The notes: generated from the letters alone by a model not told the origin. A stretch of 64,000 bases of DNA from DAOQAU01 sp964640325 (GCA_964640325.1 CAZXID010000004.1:1-64000), one strand, 5' to 3'; counted from the stretch's first letter, positions 8,406 through 16,750 are shown. Made by a program: numbers and translations.

Positions 8406-8747
8406 ATGTACGTAGAAATTAAAGAAAATAAAATATTAAACTGGTGTGAAAATCCTTATTTGGATTATGTTTACGTTGATATTGACTATTGCACTTTTGA
8501 ACCTGAAAAATATAAAGTAATAGATGGTATATTAACAGATATTTCACACACTCAGGAATACTCACAATTAAAAAATCAAAAACAAAAAGAACTTGAAGTC
8601 AAAAATTTGAAGGCTCAAATAGCTGAGCTTGATATAAAAAGAATCAGGGCAATCGCAGAGCCATCTCAAAAACAAGAGGGTATTGCATGGTTGGATTTTT
8701 ATACTCAGCAAATAATTGATTTAAGAGAACAGTTAGCCGATTTGTAA
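8406..8747 (+). CDS. Phage tail-assembly-chaperone-like small protein
   Basis: 113 aa. The N-terminal half is a short beta-type segment (YVEIKENKILNWCENPYLDY). The C-terminal half is a heptad-rich helix (about residues 55-113) with KRIRAIAEPSQKQEG, similar in style to the C-terminal regions of phage tail-fibre assembly proteins. It follows the tail-fibre-like gene by 54 nt with a GAAGG site, so the two are probably cotranscribed. The assignment rests on context and general sequence character. Confidence 0.5.
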   Translation: MYVEIKENKILNWCENPYLDYVYVDIDYCTFEPEKYKVIDGILTDISHTQEYSQLKNQKQKELEVKNLKAQIAELDIKRIRAIAEPSQKQEGIAWLDFYTQQIIDLREQLADL

Positions 8748-8899
8748 TTTTATGTTTATCGGTTTAAAGCTGCGGGTTTTTAATCCGCCGCTTTTTATTG
8801 TTCATTAAGAAATGTAATTTTTTTAAAATTAAGTGGCAAAAAATATTTTCATATTCTTTAAAGCATGTTGTAATAAAGTTTAAGGAGTTAAAAGATATT

Positions 8900-9727
8900 A
8901 TGAGAGTTAATTTATTTTCCACGGTTGGGTTTACGGGAAAACCCATGGTAATAGGGAATATGAAAATGAATAAAAGCCCGAAAGAAACAACAGAACTTAT
9001 TAACAAAACTGCTATGCAAATATTAGATATGCCGACTCAAGATGTTTTTGTGGGTTTTGCACCTACCGCATTAGCTTTTTGCACAGCAAAAGCAAGCAAA
9101 AGTTATCGGTCTATGGCAAATATCAAACTGGGCGGACAGGAAGCTGATTTAGGTACAGAAAAAGGCGGAGCGGTCACGGGCGCAGTTTCTCAGGATATGT
9201 ACAAAGATTCAGGCGCGGATTTTATTATAATAGGACACTCCGAAAGAAGAGGTAAATTTGCAGAAACCGATGAAAATGTCAACGCAAAAACACTTTCTGC
9301 ACTTAAAAAAGGGCTTATGCCCGTTGTTTGTGTGGGGGAATCTTTAAAGCAAAGAGAAGCAGGTGATGCCGATGATGTCGTTTCAACACAGGTTATAAAA
9401 GCATTGAAAGGTGTTTCCGAAGAGGATATAACAAAAGTTGTTATCGCATATGAGCCTATTTGGGCAATTAACACAGGAAAAACCTGTGATGCTGATGAAG
9501 CAGACAGAATGTGTCGAATGATAAGAAATGAAATAGCAAAAAATTATGGCGAACAAAATGCAGCAGATGTTTCAATTTTGTACGGCGGAAGTGTGAATGA
9601 CGGCAATGCAGATAAATTATTTGCACAGTCTGACATTGACGGCGGACTTGTCGGCGGGGCTTGTTTAGATGCTGATAAATTCAGTAAAATAGCATTTAGT
9701 TTGGCAAAACAAAAGAATTTGATGTAA
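8900..9727 (+). CDS. tpiA: Triose-phosphate isomerase
   Basis: 275 aa TIM barrel interconverting dihydroxyacetone phosphate and glyceraldehyde 3-phosphate. Catalytic parts are visible: GNMKMN with the active-site Lys (the usual Trp of GNWKMN is Met), GHSERR with the His electrophile, and AYEPIWAINTGKT with the catalytic Glu and flexible loop 6. YGGSV forms the phosphate site near the C-terminus. I use the ATG at 8900 because TAAGGAG precedes it by 10-13 nt; a longer frame begins at 8798. The N-terminus carries about 11 residues before the first strand, including VGFTGK, a motif similar to that at the start of several unrelated proteins here. Confidence 0.97.
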   Translation: MRVNLFSTVGFTGKPMVIGNMKMNKSPKETTELINKTAMQILDMPTQDVFVGFAPTALAFCTAKASKSYRSMANIKLGGQEADLGTEKGGAVTGAVSQDMYKDSGADFIIIGHSERRGKFAETDENVNAKTLSALKKGLMPVVCVGESLKQREAGDADDVVSTQVIKALKGVSEEDITKVVIAYEPIWAINTGKTCDADEADRMCRMIRNEIAKNYGEQNAADVSILYGGSVNDGNADKLFAQSDIDGGLVGGACLDADKFSKIAFSLAKQKNLM

Positions 9728-9750
9728 TTTATTTTAGAAGATAAATAATA

Positions 9751-9780
9751 AAGCCCTATTGTTTTTCAATAGGGTTTTTA
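9751..9780 (+). terminator. Terminator of tpiA
   Basis: Stem CCCTATTG (9754-9761) with CAATAGGG (9767-9774), followed by TTTTTATT. It overlaps the -35 region of acpS. Confidence 0.85.
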
Positions 9781-9787
9781 TTATGAT
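9759..9787 (+). promoter_or_regulatory. Promoter of acpS, leaderless geometry
   Basis: TTGTTT, 17 nt, TATGAT, then 6 nt to the ATG at 9794; no Shine-Dalgarno sequence. The -35 box lies inside the tpiA terminator hairpin. Confidence 0.5.
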
Positions 9788-9793
9788 TAGTTT

Positions 9794-10147
9794 ATGAGCA
9801 TTGGCGTTGATATTGAAGATATAAGAAGATTTCAGGATAAATCGCAGGATTTTTTGGATAGGGTTTACACAAAATCCGAACAGGAATACTGCCTTTCAAA
9901 AAAATTGCCCGCAAAACATTTTGCGGTAAGGTTTTGTGCAAAAGAAGCAGTTTTAAAGGCGCTTACAGGGCTAAATATTCCTCATCCGCCTTTGAAGATG
10001 ATAGAAGTTTACCATTGCGATAACAACTTTCCAAAAATAAGATTGTTAAACAATCTTGATAATAAATTGACTTTTGAAGTGAGTTTATCGCATGATAAAA
10101 CAAAGGCGATTGCCTTTGTAATTGCTGAAATTAATGATAAAATATAA
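9794..10147 (+). CDS. acpS: Holo-[acyl-carrier-protein] synthase
   Basis: 117 aa, normal AcpS size. It transfers 4'-phosphopantetheine from CoA to acyl carrier protein. The metal-binding Asp is in SIGVDIEDIRRF (residues 2-13) and the second signature, RFCAKEAVLKAL, lies around residues 47-58 with the conserved K-E-A. It is the first gene of a tight cluster with rfbCBA and ldpA; the next start is 12 nt away. Confidence 0.95.
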   Translation: MSIGVDIEDIRRFQDKSQDFLDRVYTKSEQEYCLSKKLPAKHFAVRFCAKEAVLKALTGLNIPHPPLKMIEVYHCDNNFPKIRLLNNLDNKLTFEVSLSHDKTKAIAFVIAEINDKI

Positions 10148-10158
10148 GCAGAGGAAAT

Positions 10159-10716
10159 ATGTCGTTTGAATTTGAAAAATTGGGAATAGAGGGAGTTATT
10201 TTGGTTAAGCCAAAAGTTTTTGGGGATAATCGTGGGTTTTTTATGGAGACTTACAGAAAATCTGAATTTTTACAAAACGGGATAACTTGCGATTTTATCC
10301 AAGATAATCATTCAAAATCGTCAAAAGGAGTCTTAAGAGGACTTCATTATCAGGCGGCACCAAAACCGCAAGCAAAATTAATAAGGTGTTCCAGAGGAAA
10401 AGTTTTTGATGTTGTTGTGGATTTGAGAAAAGATTCAAAAACTTTTGGCAAATGGATTAAGGTGGAATTATCACAAGAAAATAAAAAGATGCTTTTTGTT
10501 CCGGCGGGGTTTGCCCATGGCTTTGTTGTTTTATCAGATGAGGCAGAACTTTTATACAAAACAAACACCGAATTTTGCCCTGAACTTGACAGAGGGCTTT
10601 TGTGGTGCGATAAAAATATAGGCATTGATTGGGGAATTGACTTTGAGCCGATTTTGAGCGAAAAAGATAAAATACAGCCTAAATTAAAAGAATTAAATAA
10701 AAAGGAATTGATATGA
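10159..10716 (+). CDS. rfbC: dTDP-4-dehydrorhamnose 3,5-epimerase
   Basis: 185-aa cupin, the usual RfbC/RmlC length. It has the motif GFFMETYRKSEF, the catalytic His in LRGLHYQ and the VPAGFAHGF strand. It epimerises dTDP-4-keto-6-deoxyglucose on the way to dTDP-L-rhamnose. A GAGGAAAT site precedes the ATG. The stop overlaps the rfbB start by 4 nt (ATGA), indicating translational coupling. No rfbD reductase is in the cluster; it must be elsewhere or the pathway must end in another sugar. Confidence 0.96.
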   Translation: MSFEFEKLGIEGVILVKPKVFGDNRGFFMETYRKSEFLQNGITCDFIQDNHSKSSKGVLRGLHYQAAPKPQAKLIRCSRGKVFDVVVDLRKDSKTFGKWIKVELSQENKKMLFVPAGFAHGFVVLSDEAELLYKTNTEFCPELDRGLLWCDKNIGIDWGIDFEPILSEKDKIQPKLKELNKKELI

Positions 10717-11699
10717 AAAGATTACTTGTAACTGGCGGTGCAGGCTTTATTGGCAGCTGTTTTGTAAGGCATGTTCTAAATAAATATCCTGAGTATAAGG
10801 TTATAAACCTTGATATATTGACTTATGCCGGTAATATTGAAAATCTTGATGATGTTAAGGATAATCTAAATTATACGTTTGTTCAAGGCGATATTTGTGA
10901 TAAAAAACTTGTCAGGGGCTTGATTGAGCAGGTTGATTGGGTGGTAAATTTTGCCGCAGAAAGCCATGTGGATAGAAGCATAACCGGTCCCGAAATTTTT
11001 ATTGAGACAAATGTAAAAGGTACTTTGAATTTGCTTCAGGCATGTAAAGAAATTGGTATTGAAAAATATTTGCAGGTTTCAACCGATGAAGTTTATGGAA
11101 CACTCGGGGCTACGGGATATTTTTATGAAACAACCCCGCTTGCACCGAATTCACCTTATTCTGCATCAAAGGCAAGTGCCGATATGCTTGTGAGGGCTTA
11201 TTATGAGACTTATAAATTACCTGTTTTGACAACTCGTTGTTCAAATAATTACGGACCTTATCAGTATCCTGAAAAACTTATTCCTTATTTTATTTCACAG
11301 CTTTTAAAAGGAGACAAGGTTCCTGTTTACGGTGACGGGCTGAACGTTCGTGATTGGCTTTATGTGTACGATCATTGCGCTGCAATTGATGCGGTTTTGC
11401 ACAAAGGTAAATTCGGTGAGGTTTACAATATTGGCGGACACAATGAAAAAACAAATATGGAAATAACAAAAATAATCTTAGATGCTATGGGCAAAGACGA
11501 AAGCTCGATTAAATATGTCGAGGACAGACTCGGACATGATAAAAGATATGCTATTGACAACAAAAAAATACAATCAGAGCTTGGCTGGGAGCCTTCTTTG
11601 ACCTTTGAAGAAGGAATTAAGCTTACTATTGACTGGTATTTGGCTAATCAGGAGTGGATAAATGAGCTTGAAGCGAAGAAATTAGCCTTGAAAGGATAA
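10713..11699 (+). CDS. rfbB: dTDP-glucose 4,6-dehydratase
   Basis: 328-aa extended SDR. TGGAGFIGS at 7-15 binds NAD. TDEVYG provides the catalytic Asp/Glu pair and YSASKASAD the Tyr-x3-Lys. It makes dTDP-4-keto-6-deoxyglucose, which RfbC uses next. Coupled to rfbC upstream and 3 nt from rfbA downstream. Confidence 0.97.
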   Translation: MKRLLVTGGAGFIGSCFVRHVLNKYPEYKVINLDILTYAGNIENLDDVKDNLNYTFVQGDICDKKLVRGLIEQVDWVVNFAAESHVDRSITGPEIFIETNVKGTLNLLQACKEIGIEKYLQVSTDEVYGTLGATGYFYETTPLAPNSPYSASKASADMLVRAYYETYKLPVLTTRCSNNYGPYQYPEKLIPYFISQLLKGDKVPVYGDGLNVRDWLYVYDHCAAIDAVLHKGKFGEVYNIGGHNEKTNMEITKIILDAMGKDESSIKYVEDRLGHDKRYAIDNKKIQSELGWEPSLTFEEGIKLTIDWYLANQEWINELEAKKLALKG

Positions 11700-11702
11700 A
11701 AG

Positions 11703-12584
11703 ATGAAAGGAATAGTACTCGCAGGCGGAGCCGGAACAAGGTTGTTCCCTACGACAATGGTTGTTTCAAAACAATTGTTGCCGATTTACGATAAACCGAT
11801 GATTTATCATCCGATTTCGGTTTTAATGCTTGCAGGGATAAAAGAAATTTTAATAATTTCAACTCCGCAGGATTTGCCCAATTTCAAAAAACTTTTAGGA
11901 GCGGGCGAACAGTTTGGGGTCAAATTTTCTTACAAAGAGCAGCCAAGTCCTGACGGGCTTGCCCAGGCGTTTATATTAGGCGAAGAATTTATCGGAAAAG
12001 ATTCTGCCGCACTTGTTTTGGGCGATAATATTTTCTTCGGGCAAGGCTTTTCAAGTAGGCTTCAAGAGGTTGTTAAAAATATTGAATCAAAAGGCGGCGC
12101 AGCGGTTTTCGGATATCAGGTAAAAGATCCTCAGAGGTTTGGGGTTGTTGATTTTGATGCTAACGGTAAGGCACTTTCTATTGAAGAAAAACCTGCAAAT
12201 CCTAAATCAAATTATGCCGTTACGGGCTTGTATTTTTATGATAATAAAGTTGTAGAATATGCAAAAAATCTTAAACCATCTGCAAGGGGCGAACTTGAAA
12301 TCACTGATTTAAATAATGTTTATCTTAAAAACGGCGAATTGAGTGTTGAATTGCTTGGCCGCGGCTTTGCTTGGTTAGATACCGGAACCCACAGTTCGCT
12401 TTTGCAGGCAAGCCAATATGTTCAAACAATTGAAGAAAATCAAGGAGTTAAAATCGCCTGTCTTGAAGAAGTTGCCCTCAGAATGAAATTTTTGACTAAA
12501 GATAATCTGCTTAAACAGGCTGAAAAGTATAAAAATAATGAATATTACCAATATGTTGCAAGGATAGCGCACGAACTGGGATGA
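11703..12584 (+). CDS. rfbA: Glucose-1-phosphate thymidylyltransferase
   Basis: 293 aa, standard RmlA length. It has the nucleotidyltransferase signature GGAGTRLFPTT (8-18) and conserved GDNIFFG and EEKP segments. It activates glucose 1-phosphate with dTTP, the first step of the pathway completed by RfbB and RfbC. The stop overlaps the following ldpA start by 4 nt. Confidence 0.97.
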   Translation: MKGIVLAGGAGTRLFPTTMVVSKQLLPIYDKPMIYHPISVLMLAGIKEILIISTPQDLPNFKKLLGAGEQFGVKFSYKEQPSPDGLAQAFILGEEFIGKDSAALVLGDNIFFGQGFSSRLQEVVKNIESKGGAAVFGYQVKDPQRFGVVDFDANGKALSIEEKPANPKSNYAVTGLYFYDNKVVEYAKNLKPSARGELEITDLNNVYLKNGELSVELLGRGFAWLDTGTHSSLLQASQYVQTIEENQGVKIACLEEVALRMKFLTKDNLLKQAEKYKNNEYYQYVARIAHELG

Positions 12585-13585
12585 TATTAAAAGAATTTTT
12601 AGAAAATAAAAAATGTTTTAAGCTTGTTTGTGGGGCGGGAAACGAGAATTTAGACGAAGTTGAAAAACTTGTTGCAATTTATGCCAAAGCCGGTTGCAGG
12701 TTATTTGATCTGTCGCCGCATAAAAAAGTAATAGAGGCGGCACAAAAAGGACTTTTGAGAGTTATAGACAAAAAAAAATTGTCTGATTACTATTTTTGTA
12801 TAAGTGTCGGGATAAAGGGCGAACCTCATTTTAATAAAGCAAAAATTAATCAAAAATTTTGTAAACAATGCGGAAATTGTATTGATGTTTGTTTGCAAAA
12901 TGCAATATGTCTTAAAAGTAGGTTGGGCTTCCCAGCCCAACAGCTTGAGGTTGCCGAAGAAAAATGTATCGGTTGTGCAAAATGTCTGAAAATTTGTCAA
13001 CATAACGCTATTGAAATCTATCAAAAAAATAAACCGATTAACGAACTATTAGAAAATATTTTAAACTGTTCACCTTTTCAGCCTTTCAGCCTTTCAGCCA
13101 TTGAACTTCATGCTTCGGGGATTGACGAAAAAGACGTTGAGGAAAAATGGAATTATTTAAACAAAAATTTTGAGGGAATGCTGAGCCTTTGTATTGACCG
13201 TTCAAAACTTTCTAATCAAGCGGTTATAAACAGGATTAAGAATCTTATTAAAAACAGGAATCCTTATACAACCCTAATTCAGGCAGACGGAAATCCGATG
13301 TCCGGGGGCGAAGATGATTTTAAAACCACTCTTCCCGCAGTTGCCATGGCGGAAATTGTTGCCAATGAAAAATTGCCTGTTTATCTTTTAATTTCCGGCG
13401 GAACAAATACTAAAACGGCAAGACTTGCAAAAAAATTCGGAATTGATTTTAACGGGATTTCCGTAGGCTCGTACGCAAGAAAAATAGTCAAAAATTATAT
13501 TGAAAAAGAAGATTTTTGGAGTGATAAAAAATCTTTTAATAAAGCGGTAAGTGAAGCAAAAAAGTTGATAAGTAGTACGTTTTAA
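12581..13585 (+). CDS. ldpA: LdpA-like iron-sulfur protein
   Basis: 334 aa. The N-terminal region opens with FKLVCGAGNENLDEV. Two ferredoxin-type clusters follow near residues 90-145 (CKQCGNCIDVC and CIGCAKCLKIC), enough Cys for two [4Fe-4S] centres. The C-terminal domain contains GNPMSGG, LLISGGTN and GISVGSYARK. This architecture and these motifs match cyanobacterial LdpA (light-dependent period A), a redox-responsive factor linked to the circadian input in Synechococcus; that family knowledge is from memory. No kai gene is in the window, so a clock role cannot be assumed here. The gene is translationally coupled to rfbA. It carries a palindrome between the two cluster motifs and a TTTCAGC heptad run (see repeats). 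Confidence 0.8.
   Translation: MILKEFLENKKCFKLVCGAGNENLDEVEKLVAIYAKAGCRLFDLSPHKKVIEAAQKGLLRVIDKKKLSDYYFCISVGIKGEPHFNKAKINQKFCKQCGNCIDVCLQNAICLKSRLGFPAQQLEVAEEKCIGCAKCLKICQHNAIEIYQKNKPINELLENILNCSPFQPFSLSAIELHASGIDEKDVEEKWNYLNKNFEGMLSLCIDRSKLSNQAVINRIKNLIKNRNPYTTLIQADGNPMSGGEDDFKTTLPAVAMAEIVANEKLPVYLLISGGTNTKTARLAKKFGIDFNGISVGSYARKIVKNYIEKEDFWSDKKSFNKAVSEAKKLISSTF
12922..12941. repeat. Palindrome inside ldpA (GTTGGG-type)
   Basis: GTTGGGCT (12922-12929) pairs with AGCCCAAC (12934-12941), preceded by GTAG. The same GTAGGTTGGG element is intergenic at 19096-19121 and 36848-36871. Here it is read through in frame between the two ferredoxin motifs. Confidence 0.7.
13069..13103. repeat. TTTCAGC heptad run inside ldpA
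   Basis: Three consecutive GCCTTTC/TTTCAGC-type units plus a TTCACCT variant, translated as SPFQPFSLSA. The reverse complement (GGCTGAAAG, GGTGAAAAG) is the unit found in spacers at 35184-35258 and 36756-36795. Confidence 0.65.
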
Positions 13586-15399
13586 TAATATATTTCCATC
13601 TCGCATTTTTCACAGTTGAACTTAAGCGGATATTTTTTACCTTTTTCATCCACTAAAAACAACTTTCCCGGGTTTTTACACATATTAAATGCTGATTTCA
13701 AACAATGTTTTGTGGCCATAACTGTTTTACCCGAAACGCAGACTTTCCCACTTTCAAGCGCAGGTTCAATAATTTTGCTTCCATGCTTTTGATAAAAATC
13801 TTTTGCTTTTTTGTTTAAAATGTTGCCATTATAATTAATTTCCTGATTTGGAAATTGATAAGATTCTGAATTAATTTCAGGAGTAGGATTGGGGGAATAG
13901 TTTTGTAGGCGTTTTTTCATCAATTTTTCAAGTAATTCGCGGCGAAGCTCGTTTAATTTTGAAACAGGCAAAAAAGGAATTTTATTAGTGTTAATAATTA
14001 TATTGTCAACTATAAAATCGCTTTCGCCCGATTTTTTAAGCTGCTTAATTATTGTTTCTTTTGTTTTTTCCCTGTTTTGGGCAAGTTCTTCATAAGCATA
14101 ATTAATTTCGGCAATATTTCCGTCTTTGTCAACTGCTGTGATTTTATCTGATTCAAAAGCTAAATTAACACCGGTTTTTCTTGCGGTTTTGGAATTTTTT
14201 AATTTTTTTTCAAATTCAGAATCCAAATTTCGATAAATTTTTGTCCCGACTTTAATTCCGTCTGTTTTGTTTGGGAATATTTTGTTTTTTTCAACCTTAT
14301 TTACAAGGCAGCCTTCAAGTTCGCCATTTTGTATGAAGCACAAGCCATCTTGCGAGGCGAGAGGCGAAAGGTAAGAGGTGAGAAGATTTATTTCAAAATA
14401 ATCTTTGCCCATTTTTGCAACCTCTCCGATGTATTCCCCCCTTGCCTTTGGGCTTTCAAAGTCAAAGCATTTTTTTCTTTTGCCGTCAAGAAAATAATCT
14501 GTAAAGCCTCTGTTAAAACTTTTTTCCAAATTTGGTTCAAAGTCAAATATAATTTTGCCCGAAGATGTTTTTTGATAGCCTAAATCGTCAATTAATTTTC
14601 TGTAGTATGCAACAACATTTTTTACATAATTTTCGTCTTTTAATCTGCCTTCAATTTTGAAGGATGTAATGCCTGCTTCGACTAATTCTTTAATGTGTTT
14701 TGATGCGTTAAAATCTTTCAAATTAAGTAAATATTGGGTTTTTGCGATGTAATTTCCTTTTTCGTCAATAAGCGAGTATTTTTTTCTGCAAGGCTGAGCG
14801 CATTCGCCCCTATTTGCTGAGCGTCCGCCGATTGCATAACTTAGATAACACTGTCCGCTGTATGAAACACACAGTGCTCCGTGGATAAAAGTTTCCAATT
14901 CCAAATTTGTTTGTTTTTTGATTTCTTTAATTTGCTTAACAGAAAGTTCTCTTGCTAAAATTACTCTTGAAAAGCCCGCATTTTCAAGGAACTTTATTTT
15001 TTCAACAGTTCTGTTGTCGCATTGAGTTGAGGCAAAAAATTTAATCTTTTGGCTTGCCGCGTCGGAGCTTCGCTCCTCCTCGCAATGACGACTATTCTTT
15101 GCCTCTAGTAATCCCATGTCTTGTATTATGATTGCATCAATGCCTATTTTTGATAAATCTTCAATTAATTTTTCTGCTCGTACAATTTCTTCATCGGTTA
15201 AAATTGTGTTTATCGCCGCATAAACTTTTACGTTAAATTTGTGCGCATATTTAACAATTTCTTCAATGTCAAGAAGCGAATTTGGGACTTTTTTTCTTGC
15301 CCCGAATTCGCTTGCTCCTATGTATATTGCATCTGCACCGAAATCTATTGCTGCTTTGGCACATATTTTATCTTTTGCAGGTGCAAGAAGTTCAATCAT
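13582..15399 (-). CDS. Peptidase U32 family protein
   Basis: 605 aa from the ATG at 15399. It begins IELLAPAKDKICAKAAIDFGADAIYIG, the U32 start, followed by the family's HGALCVSYSGQCYLSYAIGGRSANRGECAQPCRKKY region with conserved Cys residues and a long C-terminal part. U32 proteins include collagenase-like peptidases and the Fe-S enzymes RlhA and TrhP that modify RNA by hydroxylation; the YhbU/RlhA-like Cys cluster suggests the latter kind. I cannot decide between them. The start lies 4 nt beyond the pgk stop, so the two are cotranscribed. Two repeat elements are read through in frame (about residues 105-120 and 338-350). It overlaps the ldpA stop by 4 nt tail to tail. Confidence 0.85.
   Translation of the reverse strand: MIELLAPAKDKICAKAAIDFGADAIYIGASEFGARKKVPNSLLDIEEIVKYAHKFNVKVYAAINTILTDEEIVRAEKLIEDLSKIGIDAIIIQDMGLLEAKNSRHCEEERSSDAASQKIKFFASTQCDNRTVEKIKFLENAGFSRVILARELSVKQIKEIKKQTNLELETFIHGALCVSYSGQCYLSYAIGGRSANRGECAQPCRKKYSLIDEKGNYIAKTQYLLNLKDFNASKHIKELVEAGITSFKIEGRLKDENYVKNVVAYYRKLIDDLGYQKTSSGKIIFDFEPNLEKSFNRGFTDYFLDGKRKKCFDFESPKARGEYIGEVAKMGKDYFEINLLTSYLSPLASQDGLCFIQNGELEGCLVNKVEKNKIFPNKTDGIKVGTKIYRNLDSEFEKKLKNSKTARKTGVNLAFESDKITAVDKDGNIAEINYAYEELAQNREKTKETIIKQLKKSGESDFIVDNIIINTNKIPFLPVSKLNELRRELLEKLMKKRLQNYSPNPTPEINSESYQFPNQEINYNGNILNKKAKDFYQKHGSKIIEPALESGKVCVSGKTVMATKHCLKSAFNMCKNPGKLFLVDEKGKKYPLKFNCEKCEMEIYY
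14351..14385. repeat. Heptad-like array inside the U32 gene
   Basis: The plus strand reads GGCGAGA GGCGAAA GGTAAGA GGTGAGA, four 7-nt units. On the coding strand it gives LLTSYLSPLA. The same style of array occurs in spacers. Confidence 0.65.
15050..15092. repeat. REP-like palindrome inside the U32 gene
   Basis: On the minus strand it starts CGTCATTGCGAGGAG, with an internal GGAGC/GCTCC hairpin and a GACGCGGCAAGCC end. It is translated RHCEEERSSDAASQ. A copy with the same ends lies at 56733-56772 upstream of another gene. Confidence 0.75.
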
Positions 15400-15403
15400 T
15401 TTA

Positions 15404-16606
15404 TTAGTCATCCAACGCGTCAACGCCCGGAAGCACTTTGCCTTCGATAAATTCAAGGCTCGCCCCGCCGCCTGTGGAAATGTGGGTGAAAGTATTTTCA
15501 TCCAACTTATATTTTTTAACGGCAGCAACCGTATCGCCGCCTCCAAGAACGCTTATCGCACCGTTTTTAGTAGCTTCTTGAACTGCAAGTGCGACAGCTT
15601 TTGTTCCTTGAGTAAATTTGTCGTTTTCAAACGCTCCTACAGGTCCGTTCCAAAGAATTGTTTTTGAGGCTTTGATTACATCTTCAAATGCTTTTTGGGT
15701 TTCAGGGCCTGCATCAACTCCTTCAAAGCCGTCTGGAATCTCATAGACATTTACGATTTTGTTTGTTCCGTTTCCTGAAAAATCGTCTGTTACAAGAACG
15801 TCTTTTGCCATAATTATTTTAACGCCTTTTGCGGCAGCTTTTTTCTCAACCTCTTTTGCGACTTCAAGTTGGTCGTCTTCGCAGATTGAATTTCCGATTT
15901 TGCCGCCGTTTGCCTTAACAAAAGTGTATGCCATGCCCCCGCCGATTATTAAATTATCCACTTTATCGATTAAGTTTTCCAAAACACCGATTTTGGTGGA
16001 AACTTTTGCTCCGCCCACTATTGCGGTAAATGGTTTTTCAGGGTTATTAAGAGCATTTCCCAAACATCTTATTTCTTTTTCCATTAAAAGTCCTGAAACA
16101 GCTGGTTTCAGAGCTTTTGCAAGTTTGGAGGTTGAAGTATGATTTCTGTGTGCTGCGCCAAATGCGTCATTAACATAAAAATCGCCCAATTTTGCAAGTT
16201 CATTTGCAAAAGTCATGTCATCATCTTTTGCCTCTTCGGCTTTGTAAAAGCGAATATTTTCTAACAGGGCAACTTGACCGTCTTGAAGTTTTTCTAATTC
16301 TTCTTGTGCGCCTTGCCCAACAGGAGTTGAAACAAACAAAACTTCTTCGCCCAAAACTTCAGACAGTTTTTTTGCAACAGGAGCAAGCGTAAACTCCATG
16401 TTCCACTCGCCTTTTGGTCTTCCTAAATGTGCCATAAGGATTATTTTTGCGCCTTTTTCCTGCAGAAATCTTATGGTCGGGATTATTGCCTGAATTCTTG
16501 TGTCATCTGTTACGTTTTTATTCTCATCAAGAGGAACATTGATGTCAACTCTTATCAGCGCTCTTTTGCCTTTTAGATTTCCTAAATCTTTTATTGATTT
16601 TTTCAT
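15404..16606 (-). CDS. pgk: Phosphoglycerate kinase (canonical)
   Basis: 400 aa, typical length. All family landmarks are present: RVDINVPL, DDTRI, AHLGRPKG, ENIRF, AHRNH, GGAKVSTKIG, GGGMAYTF and GGGDTVAAV. It makes ATP from 1,3-bisphosphoglycerate in glycolysis. The gene has a GGAGAG site and heads a two-gene unit with the U32 protein. It is the active-looking copy, in contrast to the altered paralogue at 52-1491. Confidence 0.98.
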   Translation of the reverse strand: MKKSIKDLGNLKGKRALIRVDINVPLDENKNVTDDTRIQAIIPTIRFLQEKGAKIILMAHLGRPKGEWNMEFTLAPVAKKLSEVLGEEVLFVSTPVGQGAQEELEKLQDGQVALLENIRFYKAEEAKDDDMTFANELAKLGDFYVNDAFGAAHRNHTSTSKLAKALKPAVSGLLMEKEIRCLGNALNNPEKPFTAIVGGAKVSTKIGVLENLIDKVDNLIIGGGMAYTFVKANGGKIGNSICEDDQLEVAKEVEKKAAAKGVKIIMAKDVLVTDDFSGNGTNKIVNVYEIPDGFEGVDAGPETQKAFEDVIKASKTILWNGPVGAFENDKFTQGTKAVALAVQEATKNGAISVLGGGDTVAAVKKYKLDENTFTHISTGGGASLEFIEGKVLPGVDALDD

Positions 16607-16750
16607 TTTATCTCTCCTTATCTTAAGTATTGCTTTATTCTATTTTAATAAATACATAGTTTTAAGTAAAGCATATTTTTAACGGTAAAAAATTGTAAAT
16701 TTTTGTATTTTATCTTGGGCTTAAAAGCGGAAAAATAAAATCATTTAAGT

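Noticed and set aside
7323..8747. Intact prophage
   Set aside because: Only two tail-like genes, no integrase, capsid or att repeats in the flanks.
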